A stretch of 64,000 bases of DNA from Euglena gracilis (lineage: Eukaryota; Euglenida; Euglenophyceae; Euglenales): assembly GCA_039621445.1 (NCBI GenBank), contig CP154956.1, positions 29,952,667 to 30,016,666 on the forward strand, given 5' to 3'. A program made the translations under genes and the position numbers. Below the pieces are notes generated by a model that was not told the DNA's origin, searched no databases, and worked only from the letters and a program-made list of their open reading frames with translations. Below, piece after piece: positions 25,001 through 34,494 of the stretch; position 1 is the stretch's first letter; each line of letters begins with the position of its first letter.

Positions 25001-25832
25001 AATATTTTTTTCAAAAGGAGTTTTTACCGAAAAAATCCTCGCTGGCGTGTCGCATTTTTTGTCCCGGGCGTTTATAAGTCGTCTTTTCTGAACATGTGAA
25101 TTTGTTTACGGGTTCCCATAAACAAGCACTGCCCCTGTCTCAATCGTGAATGGCACCCGGATTTTGTCCCCCCTCCTGAAGTTGGGGGGCCCTTCAACCC
25201 ACACCCCACCCCAAATATCCTATTTGACCGCTGAATAAACCCCCCACTCAACCTTGAATAAACCCACCTCCTATTTATATAACCCCCCTCGGGCAGACCA
25301 ACCAAGCTTCTTTAAGCTTGTTTTTGAAACATTTTATAAAATACCGTAAACCACTGGCACGTTTCATCTTTTTTTCAGACCCCCAAACCCTTACTGAAAC
25401 CCGTAAAATATCCAACAGAAATAATTCAAGAACAATGCCGGGTCACCTTGGGACTCACAATTTGCGCAGAATTTATTTCGGTGCAAAATTGAAAACATCT
25501 GGGTGTGCAGACAGCACAAATCTGGGGAGGATGTGGGGGAGAGGGGCTTTCTGTGATGGAGCAAGTGGATGTTTGAATCACTATTTCTTCTTGGCGGAAC
25601 CGTGCAAGGCTGTGAAAGATTTTTTGTCTCAACTCTTGCCCCCCCAAGTCGATGGCAGAGAGACAGGAGGCTGGCATCATTTTGTTAGTCCTAATGCTCC
25701 CCCGGCACATTATTGTGAGTACACAAGTAGGCTTCACCCGGCCCCACACACCAGCTCCACACCATGTGGTCTCCCGCCCCCTCTGCCTCCGGCCAGCCCA
25801 TCACGGAGTTCTATTACAACAAGGGCTTGTAG
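14137..25832 (+). CDS. SFXN: Sideroflexin (mitochondrial serine transporter family), complete, 11 exons
   Basis: Sideroflexins are inner-mitochondrial-membrane carriers; animal SFXN1 moves serine for one-carbon metabolism. Exons: 14137-14181, 14366-14416, 16073-16142, 19231-19414, 19753-19852, 20164-20243, 20367-20514, 20960-21049, 22449-22592, 22818-22868, 25791-25832. The reading runs [15 protein letters not shown], then [35 protein letters not shown], the hallmark [32 protein letters not shown], a membrane segment [36 protein letters not shown], and the family-typical C-terminus [13 protein letters not shown]. The total is about 330 residues, the usual family length. The start is the first ATG before the conserved DKPRFD. 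Exons 4-10 keep phase through GT-AG joins, except introns 1, 6 and 10, which are nonconventional. The edges of introns 2 and 3 are least certain. Confidence 0.93.
14182..14365 (+). other. Nonconventional intron 1 of sideroflexin (184 nt)
   Basis: No GT or AG at the ends. The intron starts AACCAGGC and ends GCCTGATGCC. CAGGC at +4 to +8 is complementary to GCCTG at -10 to -6. Removal joins ..RFDA to DTFLGR, with the same spacing as family members (FDxxTFLGR). The last five bases plus the exon edge repeat GATGCC, a short direct repeat at both junctions. Confidence 0.85.
14417..16072 (+). other. Sideroflexin intron 2, boundaries tentative
   Basis: No GT-AG solution keeps the conserved spacing of DMR and [10 protein letters not shown]. 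The placement chosen puts CCCGC at +2 to +6 against GCGGG at -8 to -4, following the same geometry as the other nonconventional introns with different bases. It adds one residue relative to relatives. An AG acceptor at 16059-16060 is an alternative 3' boundary, but it leaves extra residues before VLLVS. Confidence 0.4.
16143..19230 (+). other. Sideroflexin intron 3, likely GC-AG, hosting a 2.9-kb element
   Basis: The donor appears to be AAAG|GCATGC and the acceptor TACCCAG|GTTCCC; the join rebuilds [19 protein letters not shown] donor is rare but known. A CAG at +4 alternative exists (intron starting AAGCAG), but no matching CTG is present at the 3' end. Almost all of the intron is the inverted-repeat element at 16206-19070. 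Confidence 0.5.
16206..19070. mobile_element. Large inverted-repeat element A (2,865 bp), non-coding
   Basis: The terminal inverted repeats are 26 bases with two mismatches: left end 16206-16231 (CTTAAGCGG..GGATTCGCAC..), right end 19045-19070. Similarity continues inward as AT-rich sequence with TTTGCGCA motifs. The interior holds many palindromes of the type TTTGTGCGCGCATTTGCG (about 16790-16830 and 18250-18690). I see no transposase. Element B at 48923 is an inverted relative sharing a long internal segment (GTAACCCCAGGTGG... on one strand). No clear target duplication was found. Confidence 0.75.
20244..20366 (+). other. Nonconventional intron 6 of sideroflexin (123 nt)
   Basis: Starts GGACAGGCG and ends CGACCTGAAAAA. 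CAGG at +4 to +7 is complementary to CCTG at -9 to -6. Joining GG to T rebuilds Gly and gives [19 protein letters not shown], in register with the family. There is no AG near the 3' junction that would allow a conventional intron. Confidence 0.85.
22206..22447. repeat. CA-dinucleotide microsatellite
   Basis: Interrupted (CA)n array directly upstream of sideroflexin exon 9; its last CACACAG serves as the splice acceptor. The long Thr/His and Cys/Val open frames over it are artefacts of the repeat. Confidence 0.9.
22869..25790 (+). other. Nonconventional intron 10 of sideroflexin (2.9 kb)
   Basis: Starts GCCCAGAG and ends CTCTGCCTCC. CAGAG at +4 to +8 is complementary to CTCTG at -10 to -6, and flanking G- and C-rich bases could extend the stem. 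The join is phase 0 and gives [22 protein letters not shown], the expected sideroflexin tail. The intron contains a long TA microsatellite (about 24893-25000). Confidence 0.88.
24893..25000. repeat. TA microsatellite
   Basis: Alternating TA/CATATA sequence in sideroflexin intron 10. Self-complementary and likely length-variable. Confidence 0.9.
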
Positions 25833-27723
25833 ATGGTGGCCGGGTGTGCCGCACGTCACATGCAAACAGGCACTGCATTTGCCTCCGTCGCCCCATCCAC
25901 CAGGGTTTGCATTTCGTCGCTCATTGGGAATCTCTTCCGTCAAGTGACGTTTGCCACAGTCCCACAAACACACGCTGTGATCCCCCCGTGGCATTTACTT
26001 TCCCTCCGGACTCACCGCCGCAGGAGTGTTCCGTTTCGCTGTACCGGCGGTGAAGTCATGACAATTGGACCGCAGGGAGCTACGCTGGATTTCCACGCGG
26101 CCGCCCCTGCCTGTGTCCGGCCCTAAGGCTTGTCTATATTTATCCCACCCCGACTGCAGACGATGGCTGTGTGTCCAGTCCAGTGATCAGCGCAGGGGAG
26201 CAGAAGCTTCCGCCCCGTGCATTTTTGAGGAAAGTCGGGGCTTTCTGTATAATCTGTGTTTTCATAATACATATCTACATCTACATCTACATAACTAATT
26301 TTCTGCTTAAATTTTGCATAAATTTTAATCTGATATCTTTTGCGATGTTTTTTCATTTTTTTGAAGTCCTGGTGGTGTGTTGCTTTTGATGTAATGTCAT
26401 CATTGCAATCTCTGGGCTGTAGATTTGGGTGACCATATCAGTACCCGCCTGAATGTTTTTGTTGGCTCCCGGTAACAGCTCAGCCCAACGCTGCACCCCG
26501 ACGGCCACGCAGTGTGTTAAGCCCCCCCCCCCGCCTCCCACCTCCTGTCGTGCCCCTTCTGGGTCCCCACGGGGCGACCCTCGTTGCGGAGCACTGCAGG
26601 TGGGTTGCGACACAGCCGGCCGCTGACTGTGCAGTCCGTGGCCACTTGGACCATGAGTGAACTTGGCCCGCGATGTTTTGCTCTGTCTTTTTTTTTCCCC
26701 ATGGGATCGCAATGTCGTTTTGCTGGTGTCAGATTCACATGATGTTTGTGTCCATCCCTTCCCTCAAATGTCCCCAAGGGCACATCTTTTGCTGAACGTG
26801 CATTTTTTACACGTTTTTGACGCTCTCCTTTTGGAGTTCATTACATAACAATGACCAATTGGGTTTTCAAAATGTGCAGCATTATTTTTGGAGAAATGAA
26901 CTCGTATTTCTGATCAAAATTGCTGTGGTTTCCACCGGCTTCCATTGTTTTCATTCTACGTTTTGGGCAGCCCGAAATAGTCCCGGCGGTATATTTACCC
27001 CCAAATCAATAGCCCCGTGGGGCTATTTTTAAAACCTGGTTCTATTAATTTGGGGTATTAATTGATTTCTGCGTCAAAATTGGTAGAAACGTCCTCTTCT
27101 TGATTATTTAAATTTTCATTCAAATGGCACGTTGGCTATTAGTTGGGGGGTTAAAATGAGGGTTATTTTGCATATTTACATTAATGTGTGCATATTTGCA
27201 AACAAAACATGTGTCATACAAAAAGAATTTTTGCTGGTTTGCTGCTAAAGGCCACAAGTGTACAAATATTTATCCGTCATTTTTCATGTTCTTTGGATTG
27301 TTAAAGTGGGTTATCAAAAAAGTGGGTGGGTGGGTTTGGGCCCAGGAAATAATGCCCCCCCCCCCTGGGGTCACCAAGTGAACTTATGGTGTGGTTCCGT
27401 ATGCAGGGTTATGAAAGCGATACAGGCATTTTTTGCCCATGGTTGAATATTTTCAGCCACGATGGCCACTTTTGGTCTTTTTGGGGGGCAACTTACAGCC
27501 TTGCAGCCACGTTTTGCCACTTTTGGTCGCTTTTGGTCATTTTCGCCATTTTTTGGCCTTTTGGCATTTAAATCCACTTTGGTCCGTTTTTGGCCATTTT
27601 ATCCACTTTAAGCCCCTTATAACCTTCTTCTTTTGGCCCTTCTGGCCAATTTTGGTTCTTTTGGCCTCTCCTGAGTGTTTTGTACATTTTTTGCCATCTT
27701 TTTTGTGGTATTTTCTCCAGTTC

Positions 27724-27825
27724 GGCTGTTTCTTGCCACTTCTGGCTTCTTCTGGCTGCCTTTGGCTTCCGGCCGGCTGTTTCTTGCCACTTCTGGCTTC
27801 TTCTGGCTGCCTTTGGCTTCCGGCC
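27724..27825. repeat. 51-bp tandem duplication
   Basis: Two adjacent 51-bp copies (27724-27774 and 27775-27825) containing CTTGCCACTTCTGGCTTC. They lie in a pyrimidine-rich tract rich in TTTTGGCC words. Confidence 0.85.
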
Positions 27826-28000
27826 ACCTTTGGCCATTTTGGCTATCTCTATAGCGGGGGGATGCGGACCACATAATCCCACCATTCTTGCATTATCCTT
27901 TATATTTTCACTTTTGGGGGGAGAAATCCAACAAGAAAAAGGCCAGAAAAGCAGCTGAGACAGTTTTTTTTCTGTTTTTTTTTTTAGAACATGTTGAATT

Positions 28001-28360
28001 CAGGGGTTTTCTTAAGCCGGAGGGTACCCTATCCCCCGGGGGGGGGGTCCAGCCAGCCAGCAGCTCAAATCCAGCCAGCAGCCCAAATTCGGGCTGGGAG
28101 CCCCCCCCAAGGGGGGGGATCGAGTGAAATAAAGTCGGGTCCAGCCTGGCCAGAGGCCGGGCCAGCCGGCCGCTGGCCAGCCAACTGGGCTGCCCAGGTC
28201 ACCTATCCCTGCATTTTTTCCCCTCACCACAGCTTCCTCCATCACAGCCCCTCAGCCTTGATGTAGCTCCATCCATCAAAATGTCGAGGAGGCAAAAATG
28301 TTTTCGAAAATTTTGTTTTTCACCGACCCAGCCCAGCCCAGCCCCCTCCAGCCCTGGACC
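28001..28360. repeat. Dispersed repeat copy 2 (CAGGGGTTTTCTTAAG family)
   Basis: Near-identical in order and content to 2122-2500, including the tail with TCCATCACAGCCCC and the CCCAGCCCAGCC run. Copies differ mainly in the lengths of the G and C runs. It lies in the gene-poor stretch between sideroflexin and the GNAT gene. Degenerate fragments of the same family occur at about 30098-30198 and 55270-55380. Confidence 0.75.
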
Positions 28361-28501
28361 AGGTTTTGAATAGTGCTGAGCTCTTAATAAGCGCTCACCC
28401 ACCCCTTCATTGACACACCCCATATAAACCGGCCCACTCCATGGAGCTCTGTTGACTGAAATGCAAAGGTTTTGTGCCCGAAACAGGGCGCCAGGGGGTG
28501 A

Positions 28502-29090
28502 AGAAACACTCATTTTTGGCTCAAAATACACCTTTTCTGGGTCTGGATAGCCAAGAAACAGCGCTTCGAGCGAAAATTTTTTTCAATTGTTTCGACTTTT
28601 TTGACCCAAAAATGACCGGAACTGAGTGGGTTGACAGCCCAAAACGGGGTGCTTGCGGATTGAGAAACGCTCATTTTTTTGCCCAAAAACAGTTTTTCTG
28701 GGTTCGGGAGGCCCAAAAACATCGTTTTGGGCAAAAAAATTTCGATTCTTTTCGACTTTTTTGACCCGAAAATGTCCCAAAGTCAATGGGTTGGCAGCCC
28801 AAAACGGGGCGCTGGCGGGTCGAAAAACGCTCATTTTCGGCCCGAAAACAGTTTTTCTGGGTTCGGGAGGCCCAAGAACATCGTTTCGGGCAAAAAAAAA
28901 TGTTCGATTTTTTTCGACTTTTTTGACCGAAAATGACCCAAAATCAATGGGTTGGCAGCACAAAACGGGGCGTGGAGGGTCGAAAAACGCTCATTTTCGG
29001 CTCACAAACAGTTTTTCAGGGTTCGGGAGGCCCAAAAACATCGTTTCGGGCAAAAAAAAATTTCGACTTTTTTTTCGACTTTTTTTGACC
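28502..29090. repeat. Four tandem units of about 160 bp
   Basis: Units begin near 28502, 28665, 28824 and 28984. Each contains AACGCTCATTTT, CAGTTTTTCTGGGTT, GGAGGCCC and a Phe/Asp-rich TTTTCGACTTTTTTGACC motif; the last unit is truncated. The frame stays open through several units on the + strand, so it looks like a repeat protein, but there is no start context, codon bias or similarity to support coding. Confidence 0.8.
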
Positions 29091-29578
29091 CATGATGCCC
29101 ATCATTGGTCATGACGGCCATCATCGGTCATGACGGCCATCATCGGTCATGATGGGCATCATGGGTCATGATGGCCATCATTGTTCATGATGGCCATCAT
29201 GGGTCACGATGGGCATCACGGGTCATGATGGCCATCATGGGTCACGATGGCCATCATTGGTCATGATGGGCATCATTGGTCATGATGGCCATCATGGGTC
29301 ATGATGGCCATCATTGGTCATGATGGCCATCATGGGTCATGATGGGCATCACGGGTCATGATGGCCATCATGGGTCACGATGGGCATCACGGGTCATGAT
29401 GGGCATCATGGGTCATGATGGCCATCATTGGTCATGATGGGCATCATTGGTCATGATGGCCATCATGGGTCATGATGGCCATCATTGGTCATGATGGCCA
29501 TCATGGGTCATGATGGGCATCACGGGTCATGATGGCCATCATGGGTCACGATGGCCATCATTGGTCATGATGGCCATC
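29091..29578. repeat. 19-bp palindromic minisatellite
   Basis: About 25 tandem copies of GGTCATGATGGCCATCATN. The core TCATGATGGCCATCATGA is its own reverse complement. Variants GGGCATCAC and CACGATGG recur in a higher-order pattern, so blocks of several units have been duplicated together. Confidence 0.92.
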
Positions 29579-29799
29579 AGTGGAAAAAGTGTACAAAATG
29601 GCCAAAATCGGCCGAAAAACGGCCGTATCTGGGGCTAGGCGAACAGTTGCGGGGAAATCAAAATACCGGTAGTAGTAGATGGAGTGTTCCAAGGGCTTCA
29701 AATTAGGTCTCCAGACATTTCCTTTGATTTTGCTTCATTTTTGAGAAATTTTGAAAATTGACATTTTTTGGCCGAAATGGCAGAGTCCAAAGGGGGGGG

Positions 29800-30060
29800 G
29801 GGCTTATCCAGGGGGGGGGCGGGCCAATCCTACCCAGTTTGGACCCCTTCGCGCGTGAATTACTCGGGCCTGGCGGGGAGGTGGGGGTCAAACCCAGGTG
29901 ATTCGGAAACTAGGAATCCAGTCGCTTGCGACTGAAAAAAAATTTTTCGGGAACGGGGCCGGGATCATGGTGATAATCCGCCGGTTCCCGAGGTGGCCCC
30001 GAGGTGGGGGGGGGAGGGGGGGGGTTCGGGGGGGTTTTCCCCCAGTGGTAAGCTTCGCTC
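29800..30060. repeat. Dispersed repeat, copy 1 (CCTACCCAGTTTGGACC family)
   Basis: Shares about 180 bases with 47705-47890: CCTACCCAGTTTGGACC, ACTCGGGCCTGGCGGGGAG, GATTCGGAAACT and GGTGATNATCCGCCG in the same order. The right part (CCAGTGGTAAGCTT) recurs near 38306. No coding potential seen. Confidence 0.75.
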
Positions 30061-31518
30061 TCACCCATAAAGGGATAAGAGCTCAGCGACCCCCCCTATA
30101 CCCCGGGGGTCTAGCCAGCAGCTCGTTTCCAGCCTGCAGCCTTTTTGCCAGCCGGAAGCTTGAACCCCCCCATGGGGGTCCTTAATAAATCCCCTGGTTG
30201 CATTATTTTTGGATCCATTCTTTTTTGTGGCAACACAACCCCCAATAATAATTTTCGAGCTAAAAAAAAAATGACCCAAAAGGCATTTCACCCCCCGGGC
30301 CCATTCCTGTATATTTTTGGGCAATTTATACAATGCATACCTTTTTTTTTGTTCTTGGTTTCCCTAATATTTTTTTGTGATTTCACCTTTTCGTTTTCTT
30401 TGGCTCATTCTATGGAAACACGGGTTGACTATTTTGGACAGTCAAAGCTGGTCCTTCGGAGGATGTTTTTTTTGTCATTTTGTGGGGGCATGTGAGGGAA
30501 ATTATTCAAGGTCTTGCCTGGGCAATCACCTACAATGAAATTATCTACATTGCCAAAATGGCCTTAAATGGCCCGTTGTTGCCCCCAAAAAAGAATATTA
30601 ACCTGAATTGTTCACCCCAATTGTAGATATTTACGTTCCTGAACTTTCTTTTGGATGCCCTGAATGGCTTTAAACTGCCAAAACACTTTACGCCATCTCT
30701 CTCTGATCGGGAGGAATATAACGTGGAGAAAAAGCTGTCGGGAAAATGTTGGATGAAATACATTGAATTGAAGGGCAAAATCCTGGATGCAACGCCTCCA
30801 AAACTGCTTTTTTGAGGACCCAACAGAACGGGTCGCCTTCGGTGCCCGAACTGCACCATAAGATATACATTTTTTTGATAATTAATTTGTGGAACCCCAC
30901 AGTGCCCCCCCAGAACCCCACAGTTCCCTCACCCCCCCATCCCCCCCACACCCTCCCTCCTCACTGTCACCCCACACACACATCCCACCCCCCCACTTTG
31001 AAAGTTGAAAGTGTCGAAGGAACATAACGATGCATTCAGTAACCTTGTTAGAGATATTTTGTCAAAAGAAGCACACAAAAATTCATGGAGCTTGAAAACT
31101 CAACAAAATGAAATTATTTCAGTTCTACCAAAAAGAAGGGGCAATGGGCAATTGCCATTCAACCCAGGCCTTGTCATTAGGAAGGATTTTTTTCTACCCA
31201 GCCCAAATTTTTCAACCTCTGAGCTGGACCCAGATCCCAGCCCCAGAAATCCAGTTCTAATGGCACATATGGCACGAACTAGAGTTCCCACACTGAAGTG
31301 TGGGGTACTGTGGGGCGGGTGGGGGGGGTGGTGTGAGGGCTGTGGGGGGTGAAGGTTGCGGGGGGGTGAGGGGTGTGGAGGGGTGAGGGGTGTGCGGGAT
31401 ATGTGTGGGGTGACAGTGGGGACGTGCGTGGGGGGTATGTGTGGGGTGACAATGGGGGGTGGGGGGTGTTCGGAAATTGCTGGAAACCCATGTTTGCAAT
31501 ATAACACATTTGCATCAT

Positions 31519-32055
31519 CAGGGGGGGGGATGCGCTGGACGGCCCTCGGAAAAAAATGCGCAAAAAGGAGCAAAAAAATGCGCAAAAAATGCGCTGAGTT
31601 TGTGATATTCCTAAGGGAAAAAGGACTTAGAAAAATTTCCAACAGTAAACCCAAAATTAAACCAAAATCACCAAAAAGAGCTGAAATGAAGGCATTTTGG
31701 CCAAAAAATGCATGACCAAGGCGTCACTCTCCGTTCACCATAACCAACAATGTCAGCCCTGGTGCCCCTTACTTGTGACCAGGGGAGTGGGATTCCTGCC
31801 TTGGTTACGTGTCAATGTGGGGTCTCTGAAGCCCCTAGTGTCCTCGTCATTGGATGAGTACCCACACCTCATCACCCAAGGGTTTTCTCTTGAGGCGGGT
31901 CCCTTGGGTGGAAAAAAAAGTGCGAAAATGGGTTCGTTGGTTACAGAAATGGGTCAGTTGAACGTGGGATGTGCAAAAATGGGGGGGAAATGTGCAAAAA
32001 AATGCGCAAAATTAAGAAAAATGCGCAAAAAATGCGCAGCGCATTCCCCCCCCTG
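31519..32055. mobile_element. CAGGGG/CCCCTG inverted-repeat element, copy 2
   Basis: Begins CAGGGGGGGG, ends CCCCCCCTG, flanked by CATCAT on both sides (31513-31518 and 32056-32061). The interior carries GCGCAAAAA arrays and a unique segment also present, inverted, in copy 3 at 61026. Relative to copy 3 it has about 200 extra bases (roughly 31715-31915), suggesting a nested insertion or a deletion in copy 3. Confidence 0.83.
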
Positions 32056-33361
32056 CATCATGCACAACATCAACAAAATTAGACTCGAAAAAATCAAAAA
32101 AAAACTTGCACGCACAAGGACATTTGAGATTTGCCTTTCACAGAAAAGGATGATGTTATTTTTGTTTTGGGAGGTCCAGACAAGGCCAAAGGCCAAGTAA
32201 GTCAAAAAATGACGCCAAAAAGGTTGCCCGCAAAAGTTGCCCACAATAGTTGCCAAAAATTGACGTTCGATGATGTCGAGGTGTGGTACTTGCAATTTTT
32301 ACAATTGTGAATTGTGTAAAAGTTTGAACCCCTTCCTCTTGGTGAAAGTTGCCCGAAATGCCTGAAATGGCAAGGCTTTGGGCTTGATTGCAGTTACTTG
32401 GTCCTGTGAAGAGAGAGAAACATGTGTCCCTAAATCCTGGGAGAGTGTCATACAGTTCAATAACCCGTTTCCCACCGCATCCTTCATAATCGCCTTTGTG
32501 TTGTTTTGGGTTAATTGCATTCACGTTGGGAGTTTCTGGGCATTCTAATGACGTATTTCAGGCAAAAGTTTCATTTTTACAACTTTGCGTGCATGCCAAC
32601 AACAGCCGTTTTTTTGGTGCATTTTTCCTCCGCTTGTTTTTCACATCATCCTAGGTAATTAGCACATAATCATACTAATTACCGCATAATTACCACATAA
32701 TTGCCACATAATTACATAGTCACCGCATAATTGCGGCATAATTGCCACATAATTACCGCATAATTACCTCATAATTACCATAAATCCCAAATTTCGAAAA
32801 TACTCTGCCGCACCCCCCCCCCCTCTGGCATGGGTTGTTGGTCACGTCGCACAGGGCCTCCGGGCTACATGTGGTATGGGGACGCCCCCCATGGCCAGGG
32901 TGTGGGGGTCCCTTCTGTTCGACGCAGCCACGGAAGGGAAGGCCTGGCCCCCCGCGCCTCTCGCGGCCGCCGGTGGGATGCCGCGTTGCTGGTGGGTGTG
33001 CTGCGTGACGGCTCATCTTTTTCCTTGGCGTTATGGCAGTCCCCTGGGGGTCAGGCTTCTTATGAACTCGGAAGACCCCCCCTCGGGGAGGGCAGTGGGT
33101 GAGTGGGTCTGGGGCTGCCCCCCCCCTCCCCCGGGGGGTCCTAGAACTGACTCCAGAACTGCCCCTCTGTCTCCAATCCCAACCGAGCAGCCACATCTGC
33201 AAATTTGCTGTATCTGCTGTTCAGAAGAAGTTTTGCCCATAAAGTCCCCGAAATCGTATTTGATGTGTTTGGGGAAATGCCCCCCGCGTGCCACCGAACC
33301 AGTTGCCCCCCCACCTCTTCAATGGGGCATGGGGTGGGTGCAACCTGATTTTGCCGCCGCC

Positions 33362-34455
33362 ATGTTGGCCATCCGTTTCACAGCGCTGACGGCCCTCCTC
33401 TTCTCCTGGCTGTGTCTGGGGCTGCACTGCTTCGCTTCGGCGGATGACTCCGAACGGTGTGCCCCGTTTGCCCCAGAATGACCCCCGCGCCCCGAAGGTC
33501 GTCTGGCGTGTGGTGGTTGGCCCACACTTCTCAAGGAGGCTCAAAAACCCTGCAGCACCCTCCCCATGCCTGAAACGCAGCCAATTTCAGACCAGTTGCG
33601 ACTGGTGTTCACTGAGCACAGTGGCACTTGCCGTCGGGGGTTGCAGGGTCTCACCCACCCCTCTTGAACCGATTTTTTAAGGCCATCCGTGCTGCAAAAG
33701 AATGGTCACCCCCCCCCCGCATTAGATCGCCGTTGCTCCACCACTGCCACCACCGTTAGCGCCACTGCCATCGCTGTTTCTGCTTTAAAACCCCCCATTT
33801 ATAAACCCCACGGGGTTTATAGAATCCGGTTTGATTGGTCGGTCGAAGGGGGGGGTTTATAGGTGGGGGGGTTTGTAGGTCCCGGAGTTGTTGGTGAAAA
33901 TCCGACCCCCCAAAATGACCCCAAACCCCTGAAATTGGCATTTTTGGCAAGTTTGGTCAAAAATGGCATTTTTGATGATGGTCGGTCTCAAAAAACTGCC
34001 AAAAAATCAGTTTTAGGGTGGTTTGCGGCCAAGATAATCGTCCCCGGCGGCTTTCGTTTTTCTTCCCCAGGAGGGTTTTTCGGTCCCGGTTTGGTTGGTC
34101 GGCCCGAGGGGGGGGGGGTAGAAGTGGGGGGGTATTACATGTTTGGTTTGTTTGGTTGCCACCTTTCCAAAAAAAAAACCAAAGCATTTCGCCAACGCGA
34201 CGCATCGACACCCCATCCCAGGCAACCGGCAGCGTTCTTCACTGGAATTTGGACTCTGCCTCAGGTGGGAGTGCTGACGCGTCGCACTCTTGCTCGAGGT
34301 GTGATTGACTTTTCTGAACGCTGTCCGCCTCGTCAGTGATTGCTGTGCCCCGCCTCAGCCCAAAAGAATGTTTTCCCCAAGAAGCACCAACAAATTTCAA
34401 AATGAGAAAGGAGTACAAATTGTAAATTGTAAACAGCACACTGACGCTTGTTTCG

Positions 34456-34494
<39 letters not shown>

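Larger units (their letters stand above)
25833..33361. other. Gene-poor, repeat-rich stretch between sideroflexin and GNAT gene
   Basis: I find no exon with recognisable similarity. Contents: a 51-bp tandem duplication (27724-27825), a dispersed repeat (28001-28360), four roughly 160-bp tandem units (28502-29090), a 19-bp minisatellite (29091-29578), a dispersed repeat (29800-30060), an inverted-repeat element (31519-32055) and an ATAATTACC-type tandem array (about 32650-32780). A GC-rich patch at about 32860-33000 could be an unrecognised exon or the GNAT 5' leader region. CCAG at 33299-33302 is a possible trans-splice acceptor. Confidence 0.5.

Noticed and set aside
25652-25714. Small frame [16 protein letters not shown]... 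ending at a perfect GTGAGT donor
   Set aside because: It sits inside sideroflexin intron 10 and is skipped when the conserved C-terminal exon at 25791 is joined. It has no similarity of its own, though a nested gene cannot be excluded.
28583-28963. - strand repeat-protein-like frame
   Set aside because: It arises from the tandem 160-bp units. Both strands stay open, so openness is not evidence of coding.
32650-32780. ATAATTACC-type array as a CRISPR-like repeat
   Set aside because: Units are about 12-13 bases with no spacers; a simple tandem repeat in a eukaryotic context.
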